Assembly (NCBI GenBank): GCA_020048895.1
Contig: JAIFLV010000014.1
Coordinates: forward strand, 46,586 to 109,407
Direction of reading: 5' to 3'
Length of the DNA stretch: 62,822 nt
Source: Rhodoferax sp.
Lineage (GTDB): Bacteria; Pseudomonadota; Gammaproteobacteria; Burkholderiales; Burkholderiaceae_C
Below are positions 25,458 through 32,388 of the stretch, piece after piece. The translations under genes and the position numbers were made by a program. Below the pieces are notes generated by a model that had not been told where the DNA came from, ran no database searches, and was given only the letters and a program-made list of their open reading frames with translations. Position 1 is the stretch's first letter. The number at the start of each line of letters is the position of its first letter.

Positions 25458-27158
25458 ATGAGCCTGAAAGAGATTGTTTCGCTGGCTGATCAGCTGCAAA
25501 TCATGGACATCGGCGCTGCATGCATCGCTGAAATTCCAATATACCGAGTGCTGCTGGATGAGGGTATCGGTGAATTGAATGCGTTTGAGGGGGACTCGCG
25601 ACAAATTTCCAAGATCAAAGAGACCTACGGAGACAAGGCACGCGTGTTTTCCAGTTTTTTGGCAGATGGTTTGGAGCATACCTTGTATGTGGCCCACGAA
25701 GAAAGCGGAATGACCTCACTTTTGAAGCCAAAAGTAGACGCATTGAAGTTTTTTAACAATTTTGAACACTTTGGAAAAATTGAAAAAACAGTGCAGGTAC
25801 GCACAACACGGCTGGATGACATGCCTGAAGTCCCGCAGATTGACTTTTTGAAGATGGACATTCAAGGATCTGAGCTCGCAGTGTTAATGCATGGTCAAGA
25901 AAAGCTCTCAGATTGCGTAGCGGTGCAGCTTGAAGTCTCCTTTATCTGCCTCTATGAAAATCAGCCGTCATTTGGAGAGGTTGATGTCTGGATGCGTGCT
26001 CACGGCTTTGTGCCGCATTGTTTTGTGGACGTTAAGCGCTGGTCCATCTCCCCCACAATAAGGGATGGCAACTTCAGAGTCCCATTCAACCAGCTTCTGG
26101 AAGCTGATATTGTCTATATCAAGGATCCACTCAAACTTCAATTGCTGAGTAGCTCGCAGCTCAGCAAGCTCGCACTGTTTGCGCACTATTGCCTGGCAAG
26201 CGTTGATTTGTGTGTGCTTCTGCTGTTGGAACTGATTTCAAGGGGCAATTTGAAAGCGGGTGCAAATGCGCAGTATCTGGAGTCTCTGGCAGTAATGACA
26301 ACCCAGAAAGCAGCACAAGTTCCGAGACAGGAAGATATCCAGCCTGCATTTGACGAGGTTTCAGATCTTTGGAAACCTTACGAAGGTTGCCCTTTGTGCC
26401 AAGGCAATGACACCATTTTGTTGCGAAGCGATTCTTGCGAGAACTACCCTTTATGGCAGGATGGACTGCCACGCAACATCCATTGGATGCACTGCCAACA
26501 GTGCGAGCATATCTTCACGGGCAGGTACTTTACTCAGCAAGGACTTTCCTTGCTGTTTAGCAAGGCACATCCTACGCAGGTCACTGGTGCGAATCTTGAC
26601 CAGGAGCGCATGCGCTGGTATACAACTGTGGAACGCGTGCAACGGCACTTTGATCAGCCTGCTTGGTTGAGCGATGGTTTGGTGTGGTTGGACATTGGAT
26701 GCGGTGGCGGAGGTTTGGTAATTACAGCTGCTGAGTACGGGTTTGTTGCAATTGGACTCGATAGCCGCTTACAAGCCGTGGAAGGGCTGAAGGCCTTGGG
26801 CTATAGTGCCTTGGAAGGTGACTTGATGGAGTTGAGGGTGACTGATCCAGTTCAGGTCATTTCGCTAGCTGATGTACTTGAGCATGTGCCTTTTCCTCGG
26901 GCTGCATTGAAGAGGGTTCACTCCGCGCTGGTTCCGGGGGGGATCCTACTGGTTTCTTGCCCAAACCTTGATAGTGGCTCCTGGCGTAAATCAAATGCGG
27001 ACGGAAACAACCCTTATTGGGGTGAACTGGAGCACCACCATAACTTCAGTCGTGCGTCCCTGATGCGTCTGCTTGCGCAAGAGGGATTCCATCCGGTAGA
27101 TTACAGCATCAGCATGCGTTACAAGTCTTGCATGGAGATTGTTGCAAGGCGGGTCTAG
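25458..27158 (+). CDS. Two-domain methyltransferase (FkbM-like plus class I SAM)
   Basis: 566 residues. Residues 1-200 resemble an FkbM-type methyltransferase: MDIGAACIAEIPIYRVLLDE, FEGD and IDFLKMDIQGSELAVL. A middle linker leads to a probable zinc knuckle with C311, C314, C346 and C349 (CPLC...CQQC). Residues 400-560 form a second Rossmann methyltransferase with the SAM motif LDIGCGGGG (411-419) and ISLADVLEHVPFPRAALKRV. This second half resembles sugar O- or C-methyltransferases. It follows a glycosyltransferase by 18 bases, so it may methylate the same glycan. The fusion of two methyltransferases is unusual but the frame is open throughout, with no sign of a frameshift. Confidence 0.82.
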   Translation: MSLKEIVSLADQLQIMDIGAACIAEIPIYRVLLDEGIGELNAFEGDSRQISKIKETYGDKARVFSSFLADGLEHTLYVAHEESGMTSLLKPKVDALKFFNNFEHFGKIEKTVQVRTTRLDDMPEVPQIDFLKMDIQGSELAVLMHGQEKLSDCVAVQLEVSFICLYENQPSFGEVDVWMRAHGFVPHCFVDVKRWSISPTIRDGNFRVPFNQLLEADIVYIKDPLKLQLLSSSQLSKLALFAHYCLASVDLCVLLLLELISRGNLKAGANAQYLESLAVMTTQKAAQVPRQEDIQPAFDEVSDLWKPYEGCPLCQGNDTILLRSDSCENYPLWQDGLPRNIHWMHCQQCEHIFTGRYFTQQGLSLLFSKAHPTQVTGANLDQERMRWYTTVERVQRHFDQPAWLSDGLVWLDIGCGGGGLVITAAEYGFVAIGLDSRLQAVEGLKALGYSALEGDLMELRVTDPVQVISLADVLEHVPFPRAALKRVHSALVPGGILLVSCPNLDSGSWRKSNADGNNPYWGELEHHHNFSRASLMRLLAQEGFHPVDYSISMRYKSCMEIVARRV

Positions 27159-27169
27159 CTGGAAAGCGC

Positions 27170-27196
27170 TTGAGTTTTCGGTGTGGTTGCCGATAA
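27170..27196 (+). promoter_or_regulatory. Sigma-28 promoter of fliST
   Basis: TTGAGTTT starting at 27170, 11 bases, then an exact GCCGATAA at 27189-27196. It ends 29 bases before the fliS ATG and starts just after the methyltransferase stop, giving fliST an independent late promoter. Confidence 0.75.
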
Positions 27197-27225
27197 ATAT
27201 GTAAACAACCACATTAGAGATAAAA

Positions 27226-27660
27226 ATGTTCACTTCAGTCAACACTCGCTCAGCAAACGCATATAAAGCGGTCGGTGTAGAGACGGCTGTGGCCGCTGCG
27301 GATCCACATCAGCTTGTTAAATTGTTGTATGACGCACTTTTGCAGTCGCTCGGAGCTGCCAAGTTGGCGATGCAAATGAATGATATTCAGGGTAAAGGGC
27401 GCGCCATTTGCAAGGCGGTTCGCTTGATTGAAGAGGGGTTGAAAGCTGGCCTGAACGAGGCCCAGGGGGGGCAGCTTGCAACAAACCTGCGTGGTCTTTA
27501 CGATTACTGCACCCTCATCTTGACAGAGGCCAACTTGAGGGGCGACATTGCAAAAGTGGAAGAGGTGGTGACGCTCGTCAAACCGCTGGCAGAAGCATGG
27601 GGTTCGATCAGGGGAGAAGTCGGAGTTGCTGCCAAGCTTAATCCCAAGTTAGGAGTTTGA
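27226..27660 (+). CDS. fliS: FliS, flagellin chaperone
   Basis: 144 residues. It begins TSVNTRSANAYKAVGVETAV and contains ADPHQLVKLLYDALLQSLGA, the four-helix-bundle signature of FliS. It binds the C-terminus of flagellin in the cytoplasm, prevents polymerisation and delivers it to FlhA. A sigma-28 promoter lies immediately upstream; fliT starts two bases after its stop. Confidence 0.96.
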   Translation: MFTSVNTRSANAYKAVGVETAVAAADPHQLVKLLYDALLQSLGAAKLAMQMNDIQGKGRAICKAVRLIEEGLKAGLNEAQGGQLATNLRGLYDYCTLILTEANLRGDIAKVEEVVTLVKPLAEAWGSIRGEVGVAAKLNPKLGV

Positions 27661-27661
27661 A

Positions 27662-27967
27662 ATGGCGCGGTCCCTTATCAAATGCTATAGATCTATTGAA
27701 GAGAGTAGTGAAAAAATGCTGGTTGCTGCGCGCAGCGCGGACTGGGAGCAAGTAGTTCAGTATGAGGGAATTTGCTCAGTATTGATTGCCCAACTGCGAG
27801 ACTGTGCCCGCTTCGAAGACCTCGGGCCAGAAGAGCTCAGGGAAAAATCTTCCATAATGCGGAATATTTTGCTGAATGATGCAAAAATCCGTGCGATTAC
27901 CGAGCCTTGGGTAGACCAACTCGCTGCGTCGTCAACTGATCTTCTCCAAAATCGCGTACTGCACTGA
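27662..27967 (+). CDS. fliT: FliT-like flagellar chaperone
   Basis: 101 residues, all helical, directly behind fliS. The segment ADWEQVVQYEGICSVLIAQL resembles FliT proteins, which chaperone FliD and in enterics also restrain FlhDC. The similarity is limited and the call rests largely on size and position. No other gene follows for 376 bases. Confidence 0.78.
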   Translation: MARSLIKCYRSIEESSEKMLVAARSADWEQVVQYEGICSVLIAQLRDCARFEDLGPEELREKSSIMRNILLNDAKIRAITEPWVDQLAASSTDLLQNRVLH

Positions 27968-28343
27968 GGGTCGCTCGGTGGTTACTGCTGGGCACGGGCC
28001 AACCGGCACCGCCGTTTGCGAGGGCGCGGCAGGCACACCGGTTTTCATGGCGAGTCGCTCGCAACAATGTCTTTCGCGGGTAACTTGTCGCTGGGACAAA
28101 AGACGCTCACGCATTCGAACTCCAAATTTGCACCTGCTGAGAAGTGAGCATTATTTTTGTCCTTTTGGGTCTGCTTCCAGCGTAAGCGCGCTTTTTTGAC
28201 TCGATTGTGTGACAAATAGCACCAATGCGACCTTCAGTTTAGTGGTTACCAAGTCGATAAATGCATGATACTGGTATTGCGCATGGGCCCTGACCGCTGT
28301 GCGGAGGCAATACGCAGGATAGGACTTCGTAGGGGAAACCGAA
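27968..28343. other. Intergenic region before the repeat-protein gene
   Basis: 376 bases without a credible gene. It contains a long imperfect stem framed by AACCGG (about 28000) and CCGGTT (about 28040), which could terminate fliST, and a short hairpin ending in a run of six T near 28185-28198. A weak sigma-28-like site lies at 28234-28260. GGGGAAACC precedes the next ATG. Confidence 0.5.
28234..28260 (+). promoter_or_regulatory. Weak sigma-28-like site before the repeat-protein gene
   Basis: TCAG, 15 bases, GTCGATAA. Seven of eight -10 positions match the FliA consensus, the -35 is poor. If real, the repeat protein would be expressed with late flagellar genes; the leader to the ATG at 28344 would be about 75 bases. 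Confidence 0.33.
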
Positions 28344-30452
28344 ATGACTTCATTTTTCGACGGCCTCAAGACAGCTAACGTTGCTGTCTTGACTACACAA
28401 CAACTCTCGCTTCTGACCACGGCAGATTACGCCGCTCTTACGTCCGATCAAGTGAGGGCGTTCGATACACAACAGATTGCGAGTTTGAAGCCTGCGTTCG
28501 TTGCGTCGCTTACCACCGGCAATATTCAGGCGCTGACGACTCAGCAGATCAATGTTGGCTTGACTACGGCGCAGGTGGCGGCACTGACGTCATCGCAAAT
28601 TCAGGCGCTTACTACGGCGCAGATTAGTACCGCGCTCCGAACCGATCAGGTGGCGGGATTGACGACGGCGCAGGTGGCGGCACTCACGACGGACCAGATC
28701 AGCAAGGGCTTGACGACGAGTCAGATCAAGGCGATGGAGACCCGTGATATTGCGGCTCTGAAGACCAGTCAGGTACAGGCGTTGACGACGGACCAGATCG
28801 TTGCTTTGACAACAAACCAGATCATGGCGTTGACGACGGCGCAGGCCGGAGCGCTGACGACGGCGCAGGTGCAGGTGGTGACGACCGATCAGGTCAAGGC
28901 GATGGATGCGGTGGACGTTGGTGCGTTGTCGACGGCTGGGGTGTCGACGCTGTCGACCGACCAGTTGAAGGTGCTGTCGACCGATCAGGTGGTAGCACTG
29001 ACGACGGCGCAGGTGGGTGCGTTCAATGCGCTCAATACGAACCAGATCCTGACGCTGAGCACGACGCAGATTCGTGCGATGGAGACGCGCGATGTGGCGG
29101 CGCTCAAGACCAACCAGGTGCAGGCGCTGACGACGCAGCAGATCAATGTCGGGTTGTCGACGGCGCAGATTGCTGCGATGACGACGGCGCAGGTGGCGGC
29201 GTTCACGACCGCGCAGGTCCAGGTAGCGTTGACGACTGATCAGGTGGCGGGATTGACGACGGCGCAGGTGGCGGCACTCACGACGGACCAGATCAGCAAG
29301 GGCTTGACGACGAGTCAGATCAAGGCGAAGGCGATGGAGACCCGTGATATTGCGGCTCTGAAGACTTCTCAGGTATCGATATTGACAACAGATCAGATCG
29401 TTGCTTTGACAACAAACCAGATCATGGCGTTGACGACGGCACAGGTATTTAGCCTTACCACTGACCAGAAGGGTGTATTTAACACCGATCAAACGAGAGC
29501 TTTGCTTGTTGGTTCACCGCTGGTGCTGGATCTGAATGGTGACGGTATAACGACGCAAAGCGTCAACAACGGTGTCAAGTTTGATATTTTCGGGATTGAC
29601 TCTAAAGTTCAGACCGGGTGGGTTGCCGGAGGTGATGGATTGCTGGTCATGGACAGAAATCATGACGGATCCATTAATGGCGGCGCTGAGTTGTTCGGAG
29701 AAGGAACGACCCTGGCCAGCGGCCTTAAGGCAGCCAACGGATACCTCGCGCTGAATGAACTGGATGCCAACGCGGATGGAGTCATTAGCGCCTCTGACAC
29801 CGCGTTCAGTGAATTGATGGTTTGGGTCGATGCTGATAGCGATGGAGCAAGTGTGAGTTCGGAATTGCATACCTTGAGTTCGCTGGGCATCACCCAGCTT
29901 GACTTAAAGGCGCAATCAACGACCGAATTCAACAACGGCAATATTGTTGGACTAGTGTCGAACTTTACTACTGCAGATGGAAACGTGCATCAGATGGCAG
30001 ACGTGTGGTTCTCCACGCAAGTGGCACCAGTGTCAGTAACCTCATCGGACGTTGCGGTTCCTGCAGTTCCAGCGCTAAATATTGTTATACCAGAGAGGGC
30101 GCAACCTTTGCCAGAAGTGTTTGGTGCCCACGTGCCCACGGTTGCAGAGGGTGATCTCAAGGCACAGGTCCTTAGCTTGGTGGATGCATTGCAGGCCTAC
30201 AACAGCCCGGGGGTGCCGCTGACAAGGACTTCGGATGGGCAATCAATACTTGCGACATATGCCGAAGCGTCGCCGTTGGGTGCTGGTGTCGTCGGAATGG
30301 CGGATGTGCTCAAGCAGTTTGACGTCAATGGTCGGCTTGTGACTGGGGTGGTCGAGACGCCTTCAGTGTCTGCATCCCTAGTATTGAATACTGCTGGTAA
30401 GCGCAAGACTGACGGCGATATGTTGGCGCCGAGTGGTAGTCCGCTTGTATGA
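28344..30452 (+). CDS. Octapeptide-repeat protein with Ca-binding C-terminal region, likely type I secreted
   Basis: 702 residues. Residues 8-386 consist of about 46 tandem octapeptides of the form L-T-T-x-Q-[VI]-x-A, with nine- to eleven-residue variants at eight places. Residues 395-550 contain acidic loops of EF-hand/RTX type: LDLNGDGITT, MDRNHDGSINGGAELFGEGT, LDANADGVISASD and VDADSDGASVSSE. This module is known from C-terminal parts of FrpC-like and other large type I secreted proteins. There is no N-terminal Sec signal. The last 130 residues are Ala/Val-rich and could hold the uncleaved secretion signal. A complete type I secretion set is encoded 4 kb downstream, with no other obvious substrate in the window. 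I infer a surface or secreted structural/adhesive protein; the function is unknown. Repeat DNA is partly duplicated (28527-28840 and 29121-29440). Confidence 0.75.
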   Translation: MTSFFDGLKTANVAVLTTQQLSLLTTADYAALTSDQVRAFDTQQIASLKPAFVASLTTGNIQALTTQQINVGLTTAQVAALTSSQIQALTTAQISTALRTDQVAGLTTAQVAALTTDQISKGLTTSQIKAMETRDIAALKTSQVQALTTDQIVALTTNQIMALTTAQAGALTTAQVQVVTTDQVKAMDAVDVGALSTAGVSTLSTDQLKVLSTDQVVALTTAQVGAFNALNTNQILTLSTTQIRAMETRDVAALKTNQVQALTTQQINVGLSTAQIAAMTTAQVAAFTTAQVQVALTTDQVAGLTTAQVAALTTDQISKGLTTSQIKAKAMETRDIAALKTSQVSILTTDQIVALTTNQIMALTTAQVFSLTTDQKGVFNTDQTRALLVGSPLVLDLNGDGITTQSVNNGVKFDIFGIDSKVQTGWVAGGDGLLVMDRNHDGSINGGAELFGEGTTLASGLKAANGYLALNELDANADGVISASDTAFSELMVWVDADSDGASVSSELHTLSSLGITQLDLKAQSTTEFNNGNIVGLVSNFTTADGNVHQMADVWFSTQVAPVSVTSSDVAVPAVPALNIVIPERAQPLPEVFGAHVPTVAEGDLKAQVLSLVDALQAYNSPGVPLTRTSDGQSILATYAEASPLGAGVVGMADVLKQFDVNGRLVTGVVETPSVSASLVLNTAGKRKTDGDMLAPSGSPLV
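28527..28840 (+). repeat. Internal duplication, copy 1
   Basis: Matches 29121-29440 at an offset of 594 bases over its first part and 600 bases over its last part. The stretch 28644-28762 is almost identical to its partner; the 5' part is more diverged. Confidence 0.85.
29121..29440 (+). repeat. Internal duplication, copy 2
   Basis: Second copy of 28527-28840. It carries a six-base insertion (AAGGCG near 29327-29332), giving an extra Lys-Ala before the METRDIAA unit; this in-frame indel accounts for the change of offset from 594 to 600. Confidence 0.85.
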
Positions 30453-30454
30453 TC

Positions 30455-30492
30455 ACAACGTACTGATGTTGGTAACGATGTCAGTACGTTGT
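30455..30492 (+). terminator. 12-bp perfect inverted repeat between the repeat-protein and GT41 genes
   Basis: ACAACGTACTGA at 30455-30466 and TCAGTACGTTGT at 30481-30492 are perfect complements around a 14-base loop. It begins two bases after the stop of the repeat-protein gene and ends 45 bases before the GTG of the next gene. There is no T run, so it may be an attenuator or mRNA 3'-end stabiliser rather than a full terminator. Confidence 0.6.
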
Positions 30493-30537
30493 CTGACATA
30501 GTCCGGCGGTCTTCAAATGTGAGGGTGTATTTCGCTC

Positions 30538-32388
30538 GTGGAGGATTTTGGCTCTAAGGTATTGCTTGCATGGAATGGGGAGTTATCCTTTTCAGATTTG
30601 CTGAGCGTTGGAACAACGCTTGATGAACGCGGAAGCTCTCCTCTTACGGCAGTTTTGTACCAGACTTGGATATCGCGCAGTACTTCGCCCTATGCGCATG
30701 CGGCTCTTTTCAATTTGGGGACAACGCTGACGAATCTGGGCGATTTGGGAGGCGCTGAAGCCGCTTACCGCCGGGCGATGGACGTGGCACCCGCCTTTGC
30801 ACACCCTCGCCTAAATCTAGGGCTGCTCTTTGAACGCCAGAACAAGCCAGAAGATGCGATTTCACAGTGGAAATGGATTGTCTGGAATTGTTCTCGAGAT
30901 GATTTAAATCGTGCAGTTGTTGTTTTGGCCCTTAACCACTTGGGCCGTCTATTGGAACTTCGAAAGCAATACGCCGAGGCGCTGAGTTATTTGACGCAAA
31001 GTTTGGAGCTTGATGGGAATCAATCGGATGTGTTGCACCATTGGGTATTTCTGCGTCAAAAGCAATGCTTGTGGCCTGTCTATCAACTCATTGAGGGGGT
31101 CACGCTGGATGCGATGCAAGAGTCCACTTCCGCATTGGCAATGTTGAGTATTACGGACGACCCCGGCTCGCAGCTAGGTGCCGCCAAACTTTATGTTGAA
31201 AAGAAGTTGGCAAAAGACTTACCTCGGCTCGCCGCCCTTGGCTCTTACGTTCACAGCAAGATCCGGATTGGCTATTGCTCGTCAGATTTTTCTCTGCATC
31301 CAGTGTCTATGCTGACCGTACAACTCTTTGAGTTACATGACCGAAATGATTTTGAAGTCTACGGTTTTTGTTGGAGCCCTGAAGATGGATCTGGCTTACG
31401 TAAGCGTGTCATCGCGGGAATGGATCATTTCTTTCGAATCGATGCACTATCAGATGAAGCTGCGGCGCAGCTGATTCGGTCTCACGAAATTGATATCCTC
31501 GTTGATCTGCAGGGTCAAACGGCTGGAGCCCGCGCTAACATTTTCGGTTACCGGCCCGCGCCAATTCAAATTACCTACCTGGGGCTTCCAGCGACGACTG
31601 GTTTGCCAGCACTGGATTACGTGATAGCGGATGAGTTCCTGATTCCTCATGATGAAGCCAGGTATTACTCTGAGCAACCCTTGTACATGCCACATGTCTA
31701 CCAAGTCAGCGACCGAAACCGTGTCGCTGCTGATGCACCATCGCGAACGAGTTGCGGTCTCCCTGAGGAAGGCTTTGTTTTCTGCTCGTTCAACAACAAC
31801 TATAAGTACACGCCAGAGATGTTTGCTATCTGGCTGCGATTGCTAAAGGCGACTCCCGGAAGTGTGCTCTGGCTTCTTGCGGACAACGAGTGGGCCGAAA
31901 AAAACCTACGTTCTGAAGCTGCGAGGATGGATGTTTCGCCAGAGCGACTGATTTTTGCACCGAGGGTATCTCCTGAAAATTATCTGGCCCGGTACCATTG
32001 CGCCGACCTCTTTCTGGATACGTTTCCGTTCAATGCCGGTACCACGGCCAATGACTGCCTTTGGATGGGTTGTCCGCTGTTGACTCTATCTGGCAGATCG
32101 TTTGCCTCCCGAATGGCAGGATCGTTGCTGAATGCAGCCAAGTTGCCGGACCTGATCACGTACAACGCCAAAGAATACGAGGAAACTGCCGCCACTTTGG
32201 CCATAAGTCCTCAGCGCTGCCTACAGATTCGCCAGCATTTGCGCGCTGTGCGTGCGCACGGCACTTTGTTTGACACGCCGCGATTTGTGCAGGATTTGGA
32301 GGCACGCCTTCGGAATCTTGTCAATGCCTTACCGTTAGGGGCAACCGAGCACGCATCCAATGATCGAACCAAGTATTCCGCGCACTAA
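30538..32388 (+). CDS. GT41 (OGT/SPINDLY-like) O-linked glycosyltransferase with TPR repeats
   Basis: 616 residues from a GTG. Residues 1-170 contain TPR repeats (ALFNLGTTLTNLGDLGGAEA, AFAHPRLNLGLLFERQNKPE). Residues 240-600 match the OGT catalytic region: IRIGYCSSDFSLHPVSML with the conserved His near residue 253, GQTAGARANIFGYRPAPIQI, FCSFNNNYKYTPEMF with the conserved Lys near 423, VSPENYLARYHCADLFLDTF and NAGTTANDCLWMGCPLLTLS. Such enzymes add a sugar to Ser/Thr (or, in the HMW1C branch, Asn) of cytoplasmic proteins. Candidate acceptors are the Thr-Thr-rich octapeptide protein just upstream and the two flagellins. The C-terminus overlaps the Sel1 gene by 29 bases. The GTG has GAGGG 11 bases upstream, which is a loose spacing. 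Confidence 0.88.
   Translation: MEDFGSKVLLAWNGELSFSDLLSVGTTLDERGSSPLTAVLYQTWISRSTSPYAHAALFNLGTTLTNLGDLGGAEAAYRRAMDVAPAFAHPRLNLGLLFERQNKPEDAISQWKWIVWNCSRDDLNRAVVVLALNHLGRLLELRKQYAEALSYLTQSLELDGNQSDVLHHWVFLRQKQCLWPVYQLIEGVTLDAMQESTSALAMLSITDDPGSQLGAAKLYVEKKLAKDLPRLAALGSYVHSKIRIGYCSSDFSLHPVSMLTVQLFELHDRNDFEVYGFCWSPEDGSGLRKRVIAGMDHFFRIDALSDEAAAQLIRSHEIDILVDLQGQTAGARANIFGYRPAPIQITYLGLPATTGLPALDYVIADEFLIPHDEARYYSEQPLYMPHVYQVSDRNRVAADAPSRTSCGLPEEGFVFCSFNNNYKYTPEMFAIWLRLLKATPGSVLWLLADNEWAEKNLRSEAARMDVSPERLIFAPRVSPENYLARYHCADLFLDTFPFNAGTTANDCLWMGCPLLTLSGRSFASRMAGSLLNAAKLPDLITYNAKEYEETAATLAISPQRCLQIRQHLRAVRAHGTLFDTPRFVQDLEARLRNLVNALPLGATEHASNDRTKYSAH

Larger units (their letters stand above)
28365..29501 (+). 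repeat. Coding tandem array of about 46 octapeptide units
   Basis: A 24-base period dominates this segment. Conserved positions are Leu1, Thr2-Thr3, Gln5 and Ile/Val6. Recurrent variant units METRDIAA and LKTSQVQA mark a higher-order pattern that appears three times (units 16-17, 30-31 and 40-41). Confidence 0.92.

Noticed and set aside
28590..29492. 300-codon Arg-rich open frame opposite the octapeptide repeats, and possible CRISPR-like periodicity
   Set aside because: The periodicity is the 24-base coding repeat of the plus-strand gene. There are no spacers of constant length between identical repeats and no cas genes.
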